From Thysanoteuthis rhombus (taxonomy: Eukaryota > Mollusca > Cephalopoda > Oegopsida > Thysanoteuthidae), in contig OY735215.1 in the NCBI GenBank assembly GCA_963457665.1, positions 27,565,097 to 27,629,096 of the forward strand: 64,000 nucleotides of DNA. Direction: 5' to 3'. Positions 43,791 through 55,467 of this stretch are shown piece by piece. The notes beneath the pieces are model-generated. The model searched no databases and was not told the origin of the DNA. It worked only from the letters and a program-made list of their open reading frames with translations. The first letter of the stretch is position 1; the number at the start of each line of letters is the position of its first letter. The position numbers and the translations under genes were made by a program.

Positions 43791-44416
43791 CGCAACCACT
43801 ATATTGAGGAAGGGATGCTCTGATGATGGCAACGCATGACGCAATCATTCCAACCCTGAAGTACTGTTGTCTCAGCGTTCAGCGTTGCCACGTGACTTTT
43901 GTAGCGAGAAGTTTACACACGCATGAATTCTTTCCTCCTACATTTAAGGTTGCGTCTTCTTTGAACCATCTTGTATATGTACATGCACAAGTATGAAGAG
44001 AAAAGAAGGTAGAAAGTGGAACGAGAAAAGATACAAGTGTGAGATAGAATGATGTTAAACGCGTAGCATACAACACTTGCACTCTGTGAAGATAGTCCGG
44101 AAAAAAAAAGGAGAAGCAAAAATGCTATGAATATTTAAGAAGGTAATTCGGTGACCACTGTGCAATGGGATAGCAAAATATTAGAGGAAATTGAATACAT
44201 TTGAGATGGATGTAAAACGAGTAAAAATCAAAGATGTTCGGAGATATGGGGCTATTTGAAATGGAAAAGAAGGACCACCATGGGTAAATACGAAGTTAGA
44301 CCAACGGTTCACAGAATAGAAAATGGAATCCATGAAACGTGTTCCCAAAGGGTAGTGGAATTCGGATGCTTGCTTTTCAAATTCTCTGAATTTAGGGGCA
44401 GTTTCACACACGCCCT

Positions 44417-44479
<63 letters not shown>

Positions 44480-44966
44480 CTAGGCTGAACTAGGTACAAC
44501 AGAGGAATACCTGTGTAAGGCAATCAGTAACGAAAAATACAAATAGGGAGATTCACTGTCAATCCATAAACTCACAGCGAAGCACGTATCAGAGGTTGAA
44601 TCAATAACACTCTTGCTGACAATTTATCATACTCGTGTCTGAATCAGGTGCATTGACAAGAAGATTATGTTGAAAAATGGACCATTTGTTCAAGATAAAT
44701 GCTTATTACTCATTACGCAATGGTCTCATTCATATACCTATATACATTCGAAACTCCATTGCGTAGACCTTGAGGCTATTCATGTACAGGCCTGGTTGAC
44801 AGGGCCTTGAAATCCCCTCCCCCCTAGATCTCTGTTCGCGGAGCCAACCCATCATACATATTTAGAGAGAGCAACGTTAGGAATAACTCTCAGTGATAGA
44901 AAAAGATCAACATGGATCTGAGAGAGGACCAGGGTGGAGGATATCGTTCAATTAACAAGCAACGAA
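43791..44966. other. unassigned sequence with (CA)n(TA)n
   Basis: No gene recognised. (CA)n(TA)n lies at 44,417-44,476. Confidence 0.5.
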
Positions 44967-45395
44967 AATCCGCCACATTTCTCTATCATGAGCGTCGCGG
45001 AGCCAGTATTTTCTTACTTTGTCTAGTTCGTCTCTCCATTTTGTATTCTGTTGGACCTTGCTTTCGCATGTGATCTCTAGGGATCCATGTTGTGAGTCAT
45101 GATGTCCATCAGTTGTCTGCCATTCTTGCAACATGACCTGCTCATCGCCATTTAAGTTTTCTAATAGATTCTATGATGTCTCGGACTCCTGTTTTCTTCC
45201 TCATATACTATACTGTCCTGTTATCCCTCGATGTGAGGTTGAGCATGATTCTCTCATGTGCACGTTGCATACTTCTCGGTTTATTGGTCTGTCATGTTTC
45301 AGCTCCTTAAGTGACTATCGGGAGAATGCATTGGTTGTATACTCTCCTTTTTAGGATTATTAGGATTGTCTTGAATTTTGGTAGCAATCCTTTGT
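44967..45395 (-). mobile_element. RTE-like LINE 3' end, copy 7
   Basis: The minus strand reads LKRRVYNQCILPI-type residues, RSMQRAHERIMLNL, DELDKVRKYWLRDAHDREMW. The terminal ~35 bp and ATGATG tail present in other copies are missing. The element ends at GGATTTTCGTTGC on the minus strand, so it is truncated at both ends. Confidence 0.78.
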
Positions 45396-46500
45396 TAATG
45401 CATATTTTGTAAGTATTTTCATTAACTTTTCTTGTTAGTGTTTACATTTAGGGTGTTTTGAATTGACCAAATGTTTTAGATCTAATTATCATGGCCATAC
45501 ACTTGATCATCATCAAGATCAGATGACTGGAACTTTAAAAACAAAAATGACGTATATTAGTCGCTTTTAAGAAGATTCCTATTTTTGAATTCGACACTGA
45601 GGATTAGATGAGTTATTTGATGACGTAACATCTAGTGGGCATGGACCTTTGTATCTTGAGTTTTTCTCTCTTCTACGGATGTACATAAGTGCAAAAATAT
45701 TTTAGTGCCTGTAAAATGCAACGGGCTGTAAAAGCCTTTTTGGTACAATGTAGGGAAAGTGGCCCCGGTCGTAAATTGTAAAGTTTCACGCCGTCTCTCG
45801 TGCGATATTCCGAATGGCAAACAAATGAAAATGAATAAGAAAATAAATGAAAGAAAAACAGAATTGGTCACTGTTATCCTCTGATAATAGAGTCTTATCC
45901 AAATTACGTGTCTCATTAACTCTCTAATTTAAACAATCGGGACCAATGGACCCACATCTCTACATTGTGCTAAAAAGGTTTCAACTGGCCATTGCTTTTC
46001 ACGGACACTAAAATATCTTCATGTTTTTGTGCATCCATAGTAGAATTAACACCCCAAATACAAAACATCGTACGCTACTGGTTATGCCTTGGGCGACACA
46101 AACGCGGAATACTCCATTGTGTAAAATGAATCTATCTGCAATCGTTAAATACATTAGGTATCAGAACATTCAGAATGAATACCTTATTTAGATCTTATTT
46201 AACTTGTTCTTTTTATTTGATCTTGGTGCATAGGTAGAGAGTATCATCTCCTGATTGCACTTGTGTTAAAAGTATAGAAAATGCTAACAGGAGAGTGATA
46301 GTATGAAATGTGTCGTACAACAGATAAATGGGCATATTTTTATTTGCATTAAAAAAAAAATGATATGAAGCAAAAGAATCTGAATCAATATGTATTCACA
46401 GCAATATCAAACAAAAGTGATCACAAAAGATTTAGAAGTGGGCAATTTTTCGAGATTCTCGATTGTACTACATCCAGAGGAGCCAGGCGACATCATTGTA
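45396..46500. other. unassigned sequence
   Basis: No gene or family recognised. Confidence 0.4.
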
Positions 46501-46507
46501 CTCGAGT

Positions 46508-46722
46508 GAAAGACATAAAAAAAAGGTCATCAGAAATAAGACATGAGACATAAGATGACAATACTTAAGATTACATAACACGGTATAAGATAGAATTACA
46601 TGAAGTAACGAGAAATAGAATGACATACCAGGACATAACACGACAATATAAGATGACACAACACGCCATAAGATGACATAACAGGACATAAAATGACATA
46701 AGAAATGATATGACATGATGAC
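46508..46722. repeat. degenerate GACATAA-type minisatellite
   Basis: GACATAAAAA, GACATGAGAC, ACATAAGATGACAATAC, GACATACCAG, GACATAACAC, GACACAACAC and GACATAACAG occur one after another with unit lengths of about 5, 10 and 15 bp. There are at least 15 recognisable units over 215 bp. Confidence 0.6.
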
Positions 46723-47012
46723 GTAAAGATGAAAGATCGTTTTCGATAACAGCGTGCGATGTGATTTGGGTTCTTGGATAGTGAGTGGTATTTTTTAATT
46801 GCTCATGTCAAGGATATGAGTCAGCAAGATAGTTTTACCAAGTTCTCTGCAATCTGTGTCTGTAAGACTGACTTCAAGTTCGTTACCTTGGCCAGAAAAA
46901 ACTTTCAATAGTTGGTTTCTGGCCCAAAAATCTGGAGATGCTTTGGAAATCCTGACTTTTACATGGAAAACACCGACTACTTACGTAGTTACAGACTGCT
47001 CTCTAATTCCTT

Positions 47013-47140
47013 CTCCAAGGGTTCGAAGCAGAAGTTTCGATCCTACCTCGTAGCACTGGATAGGATAATGGATAGTGTATAGCCATACTGAAGAGTTGTG
47101 ATACATTGAAACAGGTGTCTATGAATGACTCAATTATTCA
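47013..47140 (+). repeat. family D repeat, copy 7 (3' part)
   Basis: AAGGGTTCGAAGCAGAAGTT, TACCTCGTAGCACTGGATAG and CATACTGAAGAGTTGTGATA match the last ~125 bp of copy 1 in the same orientation, ending GAATGACTCAATTATTC. The 5' part is absent. Confidence 0.6.
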
Positions 47141-47230
47141 TTATATATATCTTTCCAGAACACATATTTTTTCAACCGGTGGAGGCTTTTCAAAGATTAC
47201 TATACCTGGAAACTATAACTAGAAGTTTGA

Positions 47231-47253
47231 ATTCCTTTTTTCACTTCTCTCTC

Positions 47254-47301
<48 letters not shown>

Positions 47302-47320
47302 GAGAGAGAAGTGAAAAAAG

Positions 47321-47324
<4 letters not shown>
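47231..47324. repeat. 94 bp perfect palindrome with (TA)n centre
   Basis: ATTCCTTTTTTCACTTCTCT and CTCGAA at 47,231-47,256 are repeated in reverse complement at 47,299-47,324, with a TA tract between that is itself self-complementary. All 47 base pairs match when paired position by position (sum of paired coordinates is 94,555). More TA follows at 47,325-47,361. It should extrude as a cruciform or a hairpin in single-stranded form. Confidence 0.9.
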
Positions 47325-47365
<41 letters not shown>

Positions 47366-47423
47366 TATATTTATAATTATATATATATATATTATATATG
47401 TGTGTGTGTGTGTGTGTGTGTTT
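47325..47423. repeat. (TA)n and (TG)n microsatellites
   Basis: TA to 47,361, AT-rich variants, then TG at about 47,399-47,421. Confidence 0.95.
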
Positions 47424-47464
47424 GGATTGGTTTGAGGGTCGTGAAAATATAAAAATAACACGAG

Positions 47465-47759
47465 CAGATGCCTTCCATCGGATGTGATTCACCTGAAGTT
47501 TTGCATCAGGACAAAACCTGGGTGACCGCAGCGATGACCGGCGAACCAGTTGTGTTGACCGGTCGTGTAGCCGACCTTCCTTTTAATCGCGTTATCATGA
47601 TCCGGCATGACACCGGGTTTAGACGGACACCAGCAAAGAGGATTATATCAGTGCTTGCATCACGCCACGACAGGCAAATCCAGATTTATTGAGACGCGAG
47701 AGAAGAAAGTCGAGGAGGTTGCCACCAACAGAGACAGAGAGAGGAAGAGAGACAGAGAC

Positions 47760-47804
<45 letters not shown>

Positions 47805-47955
47805 GGTGACAATGACGGCACCTTGACGATTCATTCCTCCTCCTAGTTTCTGAGCTAGGGATCTCCATCCCCATCGTACTTACTACGCCCCGTTGTGTAT
47901 ATTTTTAATCCCTCACCTGCGAATGGGGTGACGTCATCGTAAATCTCCTGCGTTC
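47465..47955. promoter_or_regulatory. CpG-richer islet with (GA)n and a CRE-like site
   Basis: 47,465-47,700 is the most CpG-rich stretch in the window (GCGATGACCGGCGAACC, GACCGGTCGTGTAGCCGAC). It carries a 74-codon plus-strand frame (47,468-47,692) with no domain I know. (GA)n lies at 47,766-47,801. TGACGTCA, a perfect CRE/ATF palindrome, lies at about 47,929-47,936. It may be an unmethylated regulatory region, an exon or a less decayed element. Confidence 0.3.
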
Positions 47956-48168
47956 GGATTTTCATGTCTTTCACCTTGATGCCTCTTGGTGTAGTTTTTT
48001 TTTTCCTTAAATAAAAATAGTCTTTGCAGTTAATTTCATAGCTGGCTTTTATTTCATTTACAATACTTACCGCAGTTTAGACCATTGTCTCAACAAATCT
48101 TTATCGCTTCCTTTTTCATTCACTTTCATTGATTTTAGACCTGACACTCAACTTTCAAGCAGTTCATA

Positions 48169-48359
48169 TCTATCTATCTATCTATCTATCTACCTATCTA
48201 TCTATCTATCTATCTATGGGTTTGCTGAGTGAGGTTAATAATCTAGAATAGGATGAGATTTTGAGATGTTCTCCTCCCATATATTGCTTGCATTTATCCC
48301 AGTCTGTTCCTACCCATTCGTCTGTCTCAGTTAGATCCTTTCTCAATATTATCTTATTC

Positions 48360-48398
<39 letters not shown>

Positions 48399-48439
48399 AA
48401 TCAAACTATTTCTCTATCTGACTGTCCATTTCTATTTAT

Positions 48440-48489
<50 letters not shown>

Positions 48490-48497
48490 ATATATAC

Positions 48498-48580
<83 letters not shown>

Positions 48581-48584
48581 TATA
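48169..48584. repeat. (TATC)n arrays and long (TA)n
   Basis: TATC at 48,169-48,217 and 48,359-48,398, then TA at 48,441-48,584 with TGTA and TACGTA interruptions. This is the longest TA tract in the window. The open frame across it is an artefact. Confidence 0.97.
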
Positions 48585-48795
48585 TGAAGGCATTAGTAGT
48601 CCACGAGGGGTTTCCAATAAGTGTAAGAGATAAGGAAGAGGTAAGGAAAACCCAGACTGGTTGGAAATTATTCTATATCTAATAAGTTGGATACTTAGTA
48701 AAAAGGTTTTCTGTTAATAGTTGCATTTTTTAGCCCACAGAAAGATTTCTCTTGACCGGATTCAAGTAGATTTTCAATAGAGATGATCGATCGAT

Positions 48796-48858
<63 letters not shown>

Positions 48859-49220
48859 GTCATTTTAGTAGTTGACAATATGGAATTAAGAAAAGCTGAA
48901 ATTGTTTTAGCACATATAAACTGCGTAAATGTATTGCAAATTTCGCTTATTTATTACCAGCATCAGTGTAAAAAGGAGAACAGTAGAAACAAATAGACCT
49001 ATATACCGATTCCCAGATTTTAATTAGTCACTAATAATAGGTCAGTGATTATTGTCTCCTTCATGCTTAGGGAAAGGTAACAGAGGCTATATACGGCTGT
49101 TATAGATATAGACTAATCTCCGTTGTGTTTACATATACGAGTGAGTGGAATTTATCTAATCAAGGTGTGCATTTCGATTGAATATGGTGGATATTTTATC
49201 GTGTTTATTTATGATAATTC

Positions 49221-49253
<33 letters not shown>

Positions 49254-49443
49254 TTATATATACGCAGTTGTGATCATTTAATGTGCGATGGTGTGTATGG
49301 AATTGTAGAAGTGTTCAAGAAGGGAAAAAAGTGTATTATATGATCAATGGTGTTCGTATGTGTACGAACAATTTGAAATGCATTCGAATAAAATACATGC
49401 CCAGACTCAACAAATCTTCAGTCTTTTTTTTATTATCAACTTT

Positions 49444-49480
<37 letters not shown>

Positions 49481-50330
49481 TTTGTTAAACATTGATAGAG
49501 AGATAGCACACTGAAACTGATCTAAGCCAAGTTGAAAAGATAAGCCTACCCTGAGATAAATAACTACATTGATAGATGTATAGATTTAGATGGGAAGACA
49601 CACACACACACACACACACAAAAGCACAAGCACACACACACACACACAAGCACAAGCACACACATACACACACACACATACACACAAACATAATCCGTTT
49701 AGTGCTTGTTTTTCAATAATTAATACAACTCTGTCTCTTCGTTTTTCAATATTTGGGTCTATTTCTAAAAGCTAATTGCAAAACATTGATTTTTCATTAA
49801 TCATTTTTTTGAAATTTCATATTGAAAGATCGATACAAATTATTGATACCCATGATCGATCTTCGAACAAATAAGGAGGCATAAGTCTCATACTTGAGAA
49901 TCCATTTCGCTTGGTTTGAGTTTACTTAATCGGAGAGACATTACCTATTAAGCTATCCACAAAAGGATGGCCGATTTTATTCTACGACATTTCCGTCGCT
50001 TCCATATACTATATACGCTACTTGTAAACCAACACGAACAATTAACGGATACAGATTGACTCTAAGAAACCAACTGAATTTGTTTGAGTGTAAGGATCCA
50101 TTATTCTAATTGGTGAGTAAGAGATATTTTTATTAGCAAAATTGTTACCTTTAAGATGAAGCATCCATTGTCGCGGACAGAGAATCAGAAAAATTAACAC
50201 TGTTCATTTTATAAGTAGATATTTCTCTAAACATATTTTAAAGAATATCGTTCTATGAATTTATGATTTTTTTCTTCTACGGATCCTAATTTGCGTGTTT
50301 AATGATCTCAGAATTAAGACAATAATTGAA
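48585..50330. other. unassigned sequence with many short microsatellites
   Basis: No gene. (CA)n(TA)n at 48,796-48,858, (TG)n at 49,220-49,247, (TA)n at 49,447-49,478, and a CA-rich block with ACAAGCACAAGC variants at 49,598-49,687. Confidence 0.6.
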
Positions 50331-50429
50331 GAGTTACGCATCATTTGTTGTATCTTTTTATTTTTATAGTTTAAACTTACTTATAATGCTTCTCAGACAG
50401 CCACTAACATTTATCAAACATAGATTGAG

Positions 50430-51430
50430 AGTACTACTTCGGAGGATACAGCACGTCACTGTGTTTATCAAGTTCCGAAATGGAAATATTAGCCTTAAAG
50501 ATGAAGAACTCAAAGGGCATCCTGCCACCACTATAAATGATCAATTGGGAAAATTAGCTGAAAAGAATTCTTTACAAACCGTTCGAGAAATGTTTTTAAA
50601 ATTGGAGTTTTCAATTTCAGCAACTTTAGAACATTTGAAGAAAATAGGAAATACAAAAAAAGAAAAAAAAAGCGAGTTGATGCAGCGTGAACACACTGAG
50701 TTGCCAAATTTGTCTTTAGCTGGTATCGAACCCCTGACTCCAAACTTGCTCGATATCCAAATCCGTGTTAGACGAGTTTCAAAGATAAAGTCAGGGTTAT
50801 CTCTCATTTTGAACAAACCTGGCAATCCAGCTTGTTAACAATCAGAAAAAAAATGCTGTTGTTGCAAAACAAAAATGATCCATTTTTTGTATCAAATAGT
50901 AACCTGTGATGAAGAGTGAATCAGCCTTGATAATTGAAAACAAATTGCATAGTTGCCTGACTTTAGTGAAGCTCCAAAAAAACATTTTTCAAAGCAAACG
51001 ATGCACGAACAAAATATCATGGTCGCTACACGTTAGTCTATGATAGATCTGGTCAACCATGTTTTTCTCGCACGAAGAAGGAATATTAAAGCAAATGTTT
51101 TCTGTCGGAATCAAACGTGATGCACTGAAGATCATGTGAAATAATTTTAGCATTAGTCAGTCGAAGTGGACCAATTTTGGTCGACCATCCCACGAATGAA
51201 ATCACAAAAGATTTCGATTTTTTGCCTCATCGTCCATATCTTTCAATCGTGTCACTAACTGATCACCAATAATTTGGATATTTTGAAAGAAAAAGAGTTC
51301 AATAACATGGAAGGTACTCGAATTTTGTCCAGGTGCTTTTGGAGTCTATATGTCCCTTGTGCTCCATTATAAAGGCATAAATGTCAAATATGTGCAGAAT
51401 TGTGAATGAAAGTAAGATAATGAGGAAACA
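50430..51430 (+). pseudogene. mariner transposase pseudogene (copy 4) with nested SINE
   Basis: Most complete mariner here. KFRNGNISLKDEELKGHP (from about 50,473) matches the linker after the first helix-turn-helix. KLAEKNSLQTVREMFLKLEF and LEHLKKIGN (to about 50,652) match the second. After a SINE, KNDPFF and VTCDEE (about 50,900-50,920) carry the first catalytic Asp. APKKHFSKQTMHEQNIMVA follows, then GPILVDHPTNEI, a damaged HDNARPH block, and LPHRPYLSIVSLTDHQ, where YSPD has become YLSI. KEKEFNNMEG closes it. It is a different subfamily from copies 1-3, and stops and frameshifts make it inactive. Confidence 0.75.
50676..50835 (-). repeat. tRNA-derived SINE nested in mariner copy 4
   Basis: The minus strand contains GTCAGGGGTTCGATACCAGC (strong B box) and GATATCGAGCAAGTTTGG upstream. 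The insertion separates LEHLKKIGN from the NDPFF block, which are adjacent in intact mariners, so it entered after the mariner. It supplies the second half of a 170-codon open frame (50,326-50,838), which is therefore chimeric. Confidence 0.55.
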
Positions 51431-53145
51431 GAAAGAATTTGATATAGTCTTACTTCTCCATGGAACACGTTTCATGTTGTTTCTCTATATCTTCAGACAG
51501 TTTAACACATACTCTTACATGGAGCTTTCACTACTTTGACAGCACTTTATCTCCTATGTTTTTCTCCGCTCTATATGTTTTTTGGCTCCCCCACCCCCCA
51601 AAAAATAAACAGCAAAAAATATAGCTGTTCCTGCTTTTCACTGAAAATAAAGCCATCTTTTTCTTCTCCCGGTAACTATCATTCGCTACGGATCTCCGTC
51701 ATCTTTGTTGTCGTTGTCCCTTTTTCTCAATTTGATAACGTTCTTATTCCTTGAAATACTTCAATGAAATTTTGTATATAGGCTTTTGGAGAGTTTCTAC
51801 TTACGGTGGTGTTGGCCGATCCGATTGTTTTTTTAGATTTTATAAGTATAAAAAATTGAGTATTCCGGAGTCAACAGTCCTAATAAGAAGAAACCGGATT
51901 ACATGCAACTGGATTAGTTAAAGTTTACTGTATCTAAACTCGGTTAGTATTTTCAGAACACCCGAATAGTATGCCACTCGCTCTAGTATACAGCGTTCAA
52001 GAGCAGAAAAAGACTACAGTTTTGGATGCCTGACATATCGCTGTCCCCAGAAAATCTTGCAGTCAATATAACTATCGATTCTGCGATGCCAACAAAGTAG
52101 AATTATATATCAATATCAGCCTATTCATATTTACTAAACAACTTTTGATTCCATCAAGCAAAATCATCCTCTTTCCCAATTTTATTCCAAGCTTTTCAAA
52201 CCTCCCAGCTTCTCTTCTCGGACAACTAGCAGCAATATCCTAACCAATTGGAAATATTTTCCTTGCAGCGGATATTATATTCTAGGCGCTGGGATCATTT
52301 CAACAATAATTCTCTTGGCCATTTACAACTTTCAATGAAATAAAACACCGGAAACTGTTTCATGGCAGCCGATAGTCGTCTGCAGAAAATCTCTTCGTTA
52401 GATAATTAGAGTCGCACTCCTTTATAAAACGGAGTTTTTAATATAGTGACCGGAAATTGGAAATTGTCACAGTGGCTTGTTTGGTCAGTTTAAGGAAATA
52501 GTTGCAGGAAAATGAGAATAAAGTTGATTGGGGATGCACGCTTGGTAGATGTTTTCTGAAGGCACTGCGTTCCTTCAATCTGACGAGAACACAGCGGCCA
52601 TTTTGAGACATTATAATGACTTCCGGTGTGGATTACGTGATGGAATCTCTTTGGGAAAAGCATCCTGTGAGGAATTCTGTGATATTTTCTGTACTGTTCG
52701 AACTACAGGTACATAATGTCTTATCGGAAATCCTCTGAACCGAAAAGCTCCGAAAACCAAACCAATACTTTTCTGTAGAGTTTTTCTACTTACTAATAAA
52801 AATTACTTAAATATTTTCAGTTCATAAAAACAACAAAAAAGTATGCCGGTAATTCTATGGTCGAGCTTTATATCCTTCCATTTATCACAGTACAAATAAC
52901 CTGTAATACTATTTGTAGTCTCAATTTACTCAACCGTGTGTGAATATTTACAAGGCACACTGGAGACACGTTGCTATTCCCTAATGATCGCCTTTATTGT
53001 TTATCCTATACACGCTACTTTAACTGCTTTTCAGAAATCTGAAAAATTCCGAATAGCTAAAATATTGTGTACCTGCATTTCGAAGAAATTACCAACTTGG
53101 AAAATATTTTGGAAAAGCGTCAAAAGATGTAGTTTCTTCATTTTC
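51431..53145. other. unassigned sequence
   Basis: No gene recognised. GCGGCCATTTTGA (YY1-like) and ACTTCCGGTGTGG (ETS-like) occur about 25 bp apart at 52,592-52,632, an arrangement similar to that at 16.46 kb. Confidence 0.4.
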
Positions 53146-53149
53146 CATT

Positions 53150-53222
53150 CTGATGCCTGTAGTCCGAATCCAACTTCAGGAAAGGGACAGAATTTCGAAT
53201 GCTGATTTTGCAAGACGAATTG
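53150..53222 (+). repeat. possible SINE fragment, family G, copy 3
   Basis: GTCCGAATCCAACTTCAGG and GGACAGAATTTCGAATGCTG, then ATTTTGCAAGACGAATTG, parallel to the two copies at 12.1-12.6 kb. Confidence 0.4.
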
Positions 53223-53441
53223 ACCATTCACCTTTTTGAAGACTTTCTCTTTCCTTAGCTATCATCGCATCAATCTCATTGAAAAATCCACAGCGCCTGT
53301 TCGTAGGGCCAAATAAGTGTGCATTTTTTTCGATAGAAGCAGAAACTTTGGTACGCTTATAGTGAAAGGCATAAATAAATTGAACATTGAGCTAACATGA
53401 ATTTTCGATATGGTGCCAATGGCAGTCATATACGTGCATAT

Positions 53442-53445
<4 letters not shown>

Positions 53446-53490
<45 letters not shown>

Positions 53491-53504
53491 ATGAGTGTGT
53501 GCGT
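53446..53504. repeat. (TA)n(TG)n microsatellite
   Basis: TA then TG repeats with ATGAG and GCG variants, directly before family J copy 4. Confidence 0.95.
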
Positions 53505-53505
53505 G

Positions 53506-53850
53506 TGTACTTACTGATCCCACATCGTTAAAAACTTTTGGAGGGTAATCTACATAAGTAAGTCCTGTTTTAAAAAATTCATATTTAGACGATAAGATAA
53601 TATCAATATACAATACACATAAAACCTTATATAAAATGACAAACTAGATGGAGGACATAAAAAAGGGAGGTGATGTTTGATCAATTCTGTTCTGTATATT
53701 GTACCATAATGACAAAGTATATGTGAAACGGGAAAACAGTGAAAAAATTCACAGAAATTGCATCGACAGATGTTGAGAAAATAGATGACTAAAGTGACGC
53801 AAAAACTCTTTGCAAAAGTTTTTAATATATTGTGTTTGAAGCTGTAAATT
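53506..53850 (+). repeat. family J repeat, copy 4
   Basis: TACTTACTGATCCC, CATAAGTAAGTCCTGTTTT, GTACCATAATGACAAAGTAT and GATGACTAAAGTGACG, ending TTTGAAGCTGTAAATTGCG. The middle is shorter than in the 17.4 kb copy. A family E SINE tail follows directly (GGGAGATCATTTCAAATA to about 53,950). Confidence 0.63.
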
Positions 53851-53950
53851 GCGTTTAGCGACGGGAGATCATTTCAAATAAAAGTTTGTATATAATATAA
53901 CGCAATTTATAATCATCCTGTCGGATCATATACATCCATTTCTTCTTATG

Positions 53951-55345
53951 TAGTGACACATAAAATTCAATAAATACGGTTGTAATTAAGCACCGACTGG
54001 ATTTGAACTTGGCATACATGAGTAAGGTTTCAGCTATTATTATTATCTCTCCTGCTGACATTGTCACTACTCTGCCAATTTTCCTCCTTGCTCCAGTGAC
54101 TTCTGAACTAATAAAGTGAATACCTCTTGCAGCTCTGAAGAAATCTGATCTTGTACATTGAAATCGAAGAAATAAGGTATTATCAATGGTAGGATCCAAT
54201 GGAATGTCATTCACAGAATCGGGATATTTTATGTAAATTATCATTTGGTAATAGGGTTTCACTGTAAAGAAATTCATTGTGAATGAGTTTACTATAGAAT
54301 TATATTACAAACTATTTTACTCTACAAAAGTATTGCAAATGAGGTAGAAAAGTATTCTCAATACCCAGGAATCAAGGCCAGCATTACAAACAAAATAAGA
54401 CACTCAATTGTAACAGTCATATTATCCAAGTATGTTCTACAATATTTTACCATAGAAATACATTGCAATCATTTCATCATAAACATGCATCGTAAATGAT
54501 TTTACTTTGAAAAAGCATGGCACGTGAGAAAGGAAGGCCAGGAGATAGGGCAAGTGTTCCTAGCGAAATGTTGATATTATAATGATATTGTTAGCTTAGC
54601 CGTTTAAAACGCCAAATGAAGCACTCCCATTTTGGGGTCTGGTACGATTCTCTTTATAATCTTTAATAATCAGTGTGTGCAAAAATCCTATTTTGTGCAA
54701 TTGTTTTCCTTTGGTAAAACTATGTGCGCACAGAATGTTTTTGCAAATGTGAACTTGAAATTATTTCAATATGATTTTGGCACAGCCTATCTCTCATGGC
54801 TTATAAAATTGTACTGGCATGCTTTTAAATAATACAACTATGACTGAATTTGACTGAGCTGTTTTATTCAGATTGTTGTTCCATCAAATAAAACAATAAT
54901 GAATATTTCTTGATTCTATGTGATAAATCTCGACATGAATCAATGATAAAAATAACATCCGTCAATTCACAGATTATTATTGCCAAAGTTGCTGAAAATT
55001 ATAAAATCAAAAACCATTCAACTCATACGTTACTATACCCTTTTAGATAACTTTTGTGTGAACATTAATTTCCATTGTATACTGCCTGCAAAACGTGTGT
55101 GTGCAGAGGAAATTAATTCTGTATATTTATTTTAATGAAAGAAAGCAACCTAGCAATGTTCTTTATGCCAAATGCCAAACTAAGACAACAAGAAGAAAAC
55201 TTCACAATATTGAGGCAACTGATTCGCCAATCTCGACGGTTGTGTTTTAATTCAAAGAAGATCTTCATTTACTTGTGATCAGGCCCTGCCTCAACGCCGA
55301 CTTTTTCCATCTGAACCCACTTATTGAGGTCTTGTTTCATTAAAT
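53951..55345. other. unassigned sequence
   Basis: No gene recognised. The 140-codon minus-strand frame at 53,855-54,277 overlaps the family E tail and has no domain signature. Confidence 0.4.
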
Positions 55346-55374
55346 GAACTCTGTGAGAGATGGATCCCAATCAG

Positions 55375-55465
55375 ACGCTGGGTAAAGGTCAACCGTTCGA
55401 GTCGACCACTGGCTGTCGTGCAAATATGGCGCCTGCCTGGAGAAACAAGAACGGACGAGTTGATC
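55375..55465 (+). repeat. possible SINE fragment
   Basis: CAACCGTTCGAGTCGACCAC is a B-box match, followed by GCAAATATGGCGCCTGCC. The A-box region is unclear. Confidence 0.35.
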
Positions 55466-55467
55466 TT

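Noticed and set aside
48169..48400. CRISPR-like regular repeats
   Set aside because: Units are 4 bp TATC with no spacers, an ordinary tetranucleotide microsatellite in an animal genome.
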